DNA of 64,000 nt, from the NCBI GenBank assembly GCA_021399445.1, contig JAJTUQ010000001.1, positions 3,100,001 to 3,164,000 of the forward strand, given 5' to 3'. A program made the position numbers and the translations under genes. This DNA is from Xylogone sp. PMI_703 (Eukaryota; Ascomycota; Leotiomycetes). Below, piece by piece: positions 57,219 through 64,000 of the stretch. Positions within the stretch are counted from its first letter, which is position 1, and every line of letters begins with the position of its first letter. The notes under the pieces are model-generated. The model was not told the origin of the DNA and did not search any database. It saw nothing but the letters and a program-made list of their open reading frames with translations.

Positions 57219-60200
57219 ATGGCGGCTCTTCCGCCCCCCTCCTCGTCCTCCTCACGGCGGGCGAGGACGGGCGATAGAGTAACGGTCGGCAGCTTCGTGG
57301 TTGAGGATGAGATAGGAACTGGGAGCTTTGCCAGCGTATTCAGAGGACATCACAAGGTACGTACCTCTGGCTTGATAAGCTGAATAATAGGCCTGCACCT
57401 CTTGTTATCGTCTCCAATAACTATCTTTTGTTGAAAAGATGTGCTGACTCTTGTCTGTCGCAGTCCACTGGTGCGCTTGTTGCTGTCAAATCGGTCAACC
57501 TGTCGAAGCTTAACAAGAAATTAAAGGAAAACCTCTACTGCGAGATTGAGATTCTCAAGGGCCTTCATCATCCACACATAGTCGCGCTCATAGATTGCAG
57601 GGAAACTTCGTCGCATATACATCTAGTGATGGAATACTGCAAGCTCGGTGACCTATCCTACTTCATCAAGAAACGAGACAGGCTGGGTGACAATCCGGCT
57701 CTCAGAGACATGGTCAGGAAATATCCGATGCCGCCCTCGGGAGGCTTAAATGAGGTTATCGTCCGGCATTTTCTCAAACAACTAGCAAGTGCGATGGAAT
57801 TCTTAAGAGACCGCAACTTTATCCATCGAGACATCAAACCACAAAACTTACTGCTACTTCCATCACCGCAGTACTTAGCAAATGTCAAAGATCAACCATT
57901 AGTGATGAGCGCAAGCAATGAACCTCTTGTACCGATGGTGGGACTTGACTCCCTACCAATGCTGAAGATTGCAGATTTCGGATTCGCTCGCTCCTTACCT
58001 TCTACGTCCTTGGCCGAGACTCTATGCGGCTCTCCACTGTACATGGCCCCAGAGATCCTCAGATACGAGAAGTATGATGCCAAAGCGGATCTTTGGTCTG
58101 CAGGTACGGTACTGTTTGAGATGATGGTGGGAAAGCCGCCCTTCCGTGCCTCGAATCATGTCGAGCTTCTCCGGAGAATTGAACAATCTGAGGATCATAT
58201 AAGCTTCCCTAAGAGTGCAGTAATCAGCGATGGCATGAGACAACTTATTAAAGCCCTCTTAAAACGAACACCCATTGAACGTATTCCCTTTGAGGACTTT
58301 TTCCGTCATGAAGTTGTAGTCGAACCAATTCCAGGTCTTGTTGAAGATGATCGACCGAGAGAGACCCGCACCAAGTCGATACTCGAGGAGAGTTCGCTAA
58401 GTCGCAATTCTTCAGTAAGGAAGAGCAGGAGACCTAGCTCAAGTGACAAGGTATCGAAAGCGCCAGAGGTGCAAAACTACTCTTCATCTCCTCGAGAAAA
58501 AGCTCTATCTTCCTCTCCCAGACATGGCACTACGGAACCAACGCGACAAGTAGAATCTCGACCGATGTCTCGTGAGAAATTGGTACGGCCACCTCTGAAC
58601 CCACTTGGAGCAGCTGCTATTACTGCTCCTACTATGGAAACTAGGCAGGGAAGTCGAACACGTAACTTCAATCCTATTTCAAAATCAGAGGATCCCGTAC
58701 CAAGGAAAGCTTCAGCCGAAGGGCTTACGAAATTACAAACGACCCGTGATTCCAAGACCAAGGAAGAAATAGCAGAAGCTGAGCAAGCAGTACGTGATGC
58801 ACGAGAATATGTCCTTGTTGAGAAACGAGCCGTAGAAGTCAATGCATTCGCAGATGAGATGGCAGCAAATCCAAGACTCTCAGGTGCCAAGCCAACTTCT
58901 TCATCTAAGGCTGGACAGATCACCCGCCGGACCCCATCGCAAGGCTCTCCAACTTCCCCTATCAGCACTACGTCTGCTGCAGTATCACGCGGTTTACATA
59001 TTACCACCAGCAAAGGCCAAGCAAATAATACGGCTAGACCAAGCTCTTACGGAAAATCATATAGCAGCAGTCCTTCTACTACCTCTGCCATCGCTAAGGC
59101 CCTCCAAGGCGCAAGCGTTCGTATGTTCGGAGTTAGTTGGTCTCCTAGTTTAGTTGGCAAAGGAGTATCCCCTCCCCAGCTTTATAGTCCCTTTCCAGCA
59201 TATCCAACAGCTCAGGTCAATGCTGGGTTATTAGAAGACACCCGTCCGAACGGGCCTCTTGACGAAGACCAAAGGGCTATTAAAATCATCGAGGATATTG
59301 CAACCAGAAGTGATGTGGTTTATGGATTTGCAGAAGTCAAGTACAAGCAGCTTATTCCATTGGCACCTTCTATGGAGCACGGCTTGGGAGGTCCAACGAA
59401 TAAGTCTGAGGAATCTCTCGATGATGATGGCCTCACGATTGAAGCGACAGTGGCTCTATGTGAAGAAGCACTAGTTTTATATGTTAAATCTTTGTCCTTA
59501 CTAGCGAAGTCCATGGATTATGCTGGGGCCTGGTGGTCCCGACGTAGTCGCGGCGAGGTTCTTAGCGGTCCCCATGTATCAAAGAGAGAGTCAGAGCACA
59601 TTATTGCCGCGGGAAATCGCATCAACGCCGCTGTACAGTGGGTTCGAAATCGCTTTAACGAAGTTTTGGAGAAGGCCGAGTTTGTACGACTCAAGCTTCT
59701 CGAGGCACAAAAGCAGCTACCCGAGGATCATCCGGGTCACCCAAACAACCACACCAGTGCTTCGAGAGTAGCGGGTACTAGCTCATCCACTGGTGGTGTT
59801 CACTTGAGCTCTGGAGTCACGGCGGAGAAACTGATGTACGATCGCGCTTTAGAAATGAGTCGTGCAGCAGCTATCAACGAAATCGCTAATGAGGACCTCC
59901 CTGGCTGCGACATATCTTATGTGACAGCAATCAGGATGCTTGAGGCAGTATTAGAGAACGACGAGGAAGTCAGTCCTCAGAGAAAGCGCTCTGGAAGTTA
60001 TAAGGAAGATACCGAAAAGAGCGAGAGTGATGGAGCCACGATCAATGGCATTAACCTGGAGGATAGACAGGCAGTTCAGAAAGGTAAGATGCATTACCAT
60101 ATTTCTGGTTATATTGCATTCGCTAACTAGAACACAGTGCTCTCAATGGTACGATCACGCCTGTCGACACTCAGAAAGAAGATGGCCTTGATTGCAAAGC

Positions 60201-60295
60201 ATCAATCTCAGAATGCGCCTTCATCTCCTCGACCTTCAAGTGTCAGCCACAGTGGAGGCGTGACACCAACCCTTGCAAATACTCCACCGCGATAA
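57219..60295 (+). CDS. ATG1: Serine/threonine kinase ATG1 (autophagy initiation)
   Basis: Kinase that, with ATG13 and ATG17, starts autophagosome formation and the Cvt pathway. Exons are 57219-57356, 57464-60083 and 60138-60295; introns of 107 and 54 bp keep frame and give 971 aa, the usual size. The Gly-rich loop is EIGTGSFASVFRG, split from VAVKS (K55) by the first intron. HRDIKPQN holds D169, DFGFARS holds D217, and AETLCGSPLYMAPEIL is the activation segment. An insert between beta strands (LLPSPQYLANVKDQPLV) is typical of ATG1. Residues 330-610 are a disordered Ser-rich linker; the C-terminal third is the EAT/tandem MIT region (VYGFAEVKYKQLIP, YVKSLSLLAKSMDYAG) that binds ATG13. The short last exon ends in a Ser/Pro-rich tail. 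The start MAALPPPSS is the first ATG in frame. Confidence 0.96.
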
Positions 60296-62324
60296 ACTAA
60301 CATATGTCAAATAAACCACGCCGTAAATATCAAGACAGCAACGTATCCTCATAGGTGGCGTCCATTACTTTTGCATCGCCTCTCTTTGTCAAAATTGATC
60401 ATTTTCATCCTACTTCATTTTCGATTCATCCCCCACATTCAGCATCCTGGATGATCTGGATTTCACCCTTTCAAATTCTCCATGTTGTTTTTCTCATATC
60501 ATTCCTCCTCAGAAGTATATACAACTGAGCATTTTAACTTGCTTTTTTTTCTCTTTCATTATGAGGTTGGCGTCCTTGCTTTCCGGGTATCAAGTTTTTC
60601 ATGGGATCTGGGTTTGTTTTACGGGACAAGGGTTTTCGGTATTATTGGGGATTTATTCAATTTCTGTATGGGGAGTGGCTCTCATGAAATTTGGGATTTA
60701 TGGCGCAATTCACAAATCTCTGCCTTTTTTTTATTTTATAAATACCCCCTGATTTGCATGGACTTGGGCTCTCTTGTCTCTCTTTTCTCCACGAGCACTC
60801 TTTTGCGGGGGGTGAAGGAGCCTGGGAATGAACTTGCTCTCAATTGAGGTGTTTTTAAGCCTTCTAACGTTTTTTAATGGTGCATGCTTCTTCTATGGCA
60901 CCAAAGTCATCTCATGGTGGTTAGTGTATGTTCTGTGTGGGATATGATCTATGATTAAGGGGCGGCGTTTTTGCCCTTAGGAGAGAATGAATATACGTTA
61001 TTAAACCATGATCTGCTAGCCATGACTGCGCACGTAAGAACTGATTGTGACCGGCGATTAGCTTACTTGAGCCTGTGATAAACTAGTAGCTACGAGATGG
61101 CCAAAGTTGTGCATACATCTGCCTAGCTGATCCGTCTGCCTACATATCTGCCTAGTCTGTCTCAACATCCATGCATGCATACATACACACATACATAGAT
61201 CAATCACCCAGAAGCTGCATCGGAGGCTCCATCCGAAGGCCGATCGTGCACATCACATTATGATTTAATTTAAACCATGAATGCAGCATTAGTTGCGACC
61301 TCCGTCCCGCACTATCTCCCAAACGTGAGACCGGGGGCCAATTCCGCCTTCTCTCCGCCGGGAACTCTACAAACGGCTCGGTGTGGTGTGGTGGAGATGG
61401 AGAGGGGGAGGGATCAATATGTAGGGAAAACGGTTTTTTTTCTTGGCAAGATGAACTAGCAGCGTGTGCACCTGTAGGGCTGTTGGTGGTGATGAGGCTG
61501 GCCCCATTTTTGGTGTTCTAGACATAAATTCCTCTTGGATTTGATTTGTTACGGTATATTACTATTCTGGTTTAGAAACTACTGGGTCCTTCCCCCCTTT
61601 TGTTATCTACTTATTCATGTGTTGAAGTGGTCGTTTTTGAAAGAGGGGTTTCCGAGTTCCTATAGTTTTCCGAGATATCTGCGTATAGTTACTGTAAGTG
61701 GGGGAGGGGTTGCTGCTGCATTATTTATAAGTTTTCCCACTTCTTTGTGAGCTTTCAATGTGAGTCGTTTTATTGGAGCGAATTGGATTTTGAAACAATT
61801 CAGAAACTAAATACTCCAAGCAGTAGTATCATTGGGATCTTAAACTGGTTTGACTTCTGTGTGTTGGAAGCACTGTGTGAGTTTATGGTGTAACCTTTTT
61901 TTGTCAATTTCGGGATAGCTAGGTAGGTACCCGAGGGGTTTCAACAGTACGTGTAGATACTAGCCTGAGCAACTCGTAAATTATCTCTTTCATCCTGTAC
62001 TCGCTGTTATTATCGTTTCTTGTCAATTTAGATTCTAGCTTCCATAATTTCCTTACCCACCCATGTCTTCGTATGGGTGAGTTGGAGCGAGGTGAGGTGA
62101 GAGGATTGCCCCTCTTAATGCTGCATGCTATTATTGGTTATTGATTCATCCACATAATCGTTTCAGCTCAACCATGTGCGACACCGCCGCGTACGTAGTT
62201 CTCGAAATAGAGAGAGCCTATACAAGATATACAACGGCATTTTCTAATCTCGATTTTAGGGCCGGATATTTTTGTCTAACGGACGCAAGATTTAAACTTT
62301 GTTGACTTTCCCCACAATTGAACC
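60296..62324. other. Intergenic region, 2 kb
   Basis: Between two plus-strand genes. T-rich sequence from 60,480 to 60,900 is probably the ATG1 3' region. An imperfect CATA/CATG simple repeat lies near 61170-61200. No gene is supported. Confidence 0.5.
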
Positions 62325-64000
62325 ATGGCGTGGGTTGCTCGTGGAAAAGACCACAGCGGATTCGTTCAGAACAGCTCTGATGGGCAGAGCTCAACAGCAC
62401 CAACAATCGCGGCTCACCGTGGCAACCTCTGGTGTCTCTGGAGTGGTCCAGCTGGCGAAATATTCTATGCTATTGGAGACAACAACAATTTCCAATCTCC
62501 ATTGCCTTTTCCTGACAGAGGACTTCCGGTTGTTGCTGATGTACTTGGCACTCTCCATGCCGTAGTACTCAGGCCCGACTCGAATATTACCCATTATATC
62601 TACGATGATGTTGAGATGGCTTGGTCGCCTCCTACGATAATAAATCTAGGTGTTGGGTTGCGGATCACCAGCCCCGCATTGGTATCTTTTCATAACAAGA
62701 TAGTGCTGGCCTATGTCCAAGATGAAGTCCTGATGTTCTCCATGTGGGATCCTGTATCGTCTAACTGGACACAACCGTTACCCGTGAGTGAAGACAACAA
62801 ATTCCGTGGCACACCGGCTCTGTTTATCTTGGATACAGTTTTACATGTCCTGTGCGGTTCAGCTGCAGAGGACAACGTGATTCTCGGTTTTGCGTACGAT
62901 TTGGAAGGGAACATATGGAAACCCCGTGATGATGTCAGCGAAGGAAAGGCCGCGAGAGGAGTATCGGCGACATCTTATGGCGATAGTGCATATCTCGCAT
63001 TCCAGGAGAACGGTCCCGACGATGACTCGCACAGTATCTTTATAGCAGAGTATGCTAATGGCACATGGCAACCGCGAGAGGATGTTGATGGACAATCCTC
63101 CGCTGATCCTCCTCAGTTGGCAGTATTGAATGGCAGAATAAACTGCATCTTCAATGCGAATAACGAAACGAAAGATCTTATGTGGTACTCGAGAAATCTG
63201 TTAGATTATGATCTGGATTCCTGGATGAGCAACGTTCCTGATGATACTTTACTGTCTAACATGACCATTCCTGGAACCCATGATACCTGTGCTTTATCAC
63301 ACATACCTTTCGTCCGGACACAGTATCTGACGGTTGATAAACAACTTGAGGCCGGAATTAGATTCCTGGATTTGCGGTGCAGAGTGCACGATGATGGCCA
63401 GCTCTATATGTATCATGGCGGCATTCCACTCAACTTGCCAACGTTTCAGAAGCTAGAATCTGTAATGAACGAGGTCTTTACATTTATGACAAAAGATGGT
63501 AGGACACCGACAGAGACAGTTCTGATATCGATCAATAATGATGATACCTCTGGTGATAAGCCGCATGCGGTTTTCTACAGCGCAGTTAAGGAGCACATCG
63601 AGAATACCCCACGGTATGAGGATGATAGGGAGCGCTGGTTGACTTCGAGGACAACAGTAACGTTGGGCGATGCCCGTGGGAGGGCTGTGTTGCTTCGGCG
63701 TTATCAAACGGATCCTGACTTGGAACCCCCGGCGAGAATTGGGATCGATCTCAGCGGGTGGCTGAATAATAACCCTGATTTCACGCTGTTGACGCCCGAC
63801 GGGGTGAGCATCACCCTGCAAGATAAGTGGCAATACTCGGATATTATCCCGCTAGAAGAGCTGATTGCCAGCAAGCACAACTTCGTCAGTAGTATGCTAA
63901 ACAAAGCTGTTGCGGGGTCTCCTGAGGAGTGGTTCATCAACTTCTCCAGTGCAGTCGGTGACCCCGTTGAGAAAGGGGAGATTGCCGAGGCCCACTGGAT
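62325..64000 (+). CDS. PI-PLC X-domain protein with N-terminal propeller-like region (partial, runs off window)
   Basis: Open frame from the ATG at 62325 to the window edge, 558 residues visible and no stop; no intron is seen. Residues about 1-285 contain five loose repeats of about 50 aa with recurring W/Y and strand patterns (HRGNLWCLWSG, FHNKIVLAYVQ, LDTVLHVLCG, YGDSAYLAFQ, LNGRINCIFN), suggesting a beta-propeller or lectin-like domain. From residue 305 the bacterial-type phosphatidylinositol phospholipase C X domain begins: MTIPGTHDTC holds the first catalytic His (H319), EAGIRFLDLR follows, and MYHGGIP holds the second (H364). The spacing of 45 is close to that of bacterial enzymes. Later TVLISINNDD fits the X-domain strand. 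No signal peptide is visible at this start, though an upstream exon cannot be excluded. The product would cleave phosphoinositides or GPI; substrate is not established. Confidence 0.85.
   Translation, partial: MAWVARGKDHSGFVQNSSDGQSSTAPTIAAHRGNLWCLWSGPAGEIFYAIGDNNNFQSPLPFPDRGLPVVADVLGTLHAVVLRPDSNITHYIYDDVEMAWSPPTIINLGVGLRITSPALVSFHNKIVLAYVQDEVLMFSMWDPVSSNWTQPLPVSEDNKFRGTPALFILDTVLHVLCGSAAEDNVILGFAYDLEGNIWKPRDDVSEGKAARGVSATSYGDSAYLAFQENGPDDDSHSIFIAEYANGTWQPREDVDGQSSADPPQLAVLNGRINCIFNANNETKDLMWYSRNLLDYDLDSWMSNVPDDTLLSNMTIPGTHDTCALSHIPFVRTQYLTVDKQLEAGIRFLDLRCRVHDDGQLYMYHGGIPLNLPTFQKLESVMNEVFTFMTKDGRTPTETVLISINNDDTSGDKPHAVFYSAVKEHIENTPRYEDDRERWLTSRTTVTLGDARGRAVLLRRYQTDPDLEPPARIGIDLSGWLNNNPDFTLLTPDGVSITLQDKWQYSDIIPLEELIASKHNFVSSMLNKAVAGSPEEWFINFSSAVGDPVEKGEIAEAHW

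Noticed and set aside
1..64000. tRNA, rRNA and CRISPR arrays
   Set aside because: Scanned by eye for B-box-like GGTTCGAATCC motifs and regularly spaced repeats; none found. A covariance-model search would be decisive for tRNAs.

Overview
The window is nuclear DNA of a filamentous ascomycete (Pezizomycotina). Genes carry short GT-AG introns (47-109 bp, one of 267 bp) with CTAAY-like branch points. Intergenic distances run from a few hundred bases to several kb. The one intact-length transposon carries C-to-T/G-to-A nonsense changes typical of RIP (repeat-induced point mutation). The gene set (ATG1 with a fungal tail, DUF1996+WSC wall protein, nitronate monooxygenase, allantoate-permease-type transporter) fits this group. 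A class such as Leotiomycetes is possible, but I cannot show it from the sequence.

Layout. 0-15 kb is gene-dense housekeeping: LSM5 (-, six tiny exons), a WRN-type 3'-5' exonuclease (+), ornithine decarboxylase (-), an uncertain small gene (-), the mitochondrial presequence protease CYM1 (-), a taxilin (+), a conserved disordered protein (+) and a nitronate monooxygenase (-). 16.5-18.5 kb holds a secreted DUF1996+WSC protein (-), followed by a 7.3-kb gene-free block rich in TACCGTA/TACGGTA. 25.8-29 kb holds a CobW/COG0523 GTPase (+) and a basic orphan protein (-).

29,544-33,450 is a complete but dead DNA transposon. It has 48-bp terminal inverted repeats and a perfect 5-bp target-site duplication (TGGGC). 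It carries an integrase-core (DDE) transposase with an N-terminal helix-turn-helix, and a second gene of unknown function; both are interrupted by RIP-like stops. A 3.5-kb gene-free stretch follows, then a small C-terminally anchored membrane protein (+) and a large F-box protein (-).

42-47.6 kb is gene-free apart from a possible relic of a small secreted Cys-rich protein. 47.6-60.3 kb returns to conserved genes: an MFS/ACS transporter (+), GPI mannosyltransferase GPI10 (-), ornithine aminotransferase (+) and autophagy kinase ATG1 (+). The window ends inside an intron-free PI-PLC-type protein (+) with an N-terminal beta-propeller-like region.

Functional links are loose, as expected for a fungal chromosome arm. 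Ornithine decarboxylase and ornithine aminotransferase use the same substrate but lie about 49 kb apart, and no biosynthetic cluster is seen. Exon coordinates were derived by hand from splice signals and reading-frame continuity; no alignment or database search was run.
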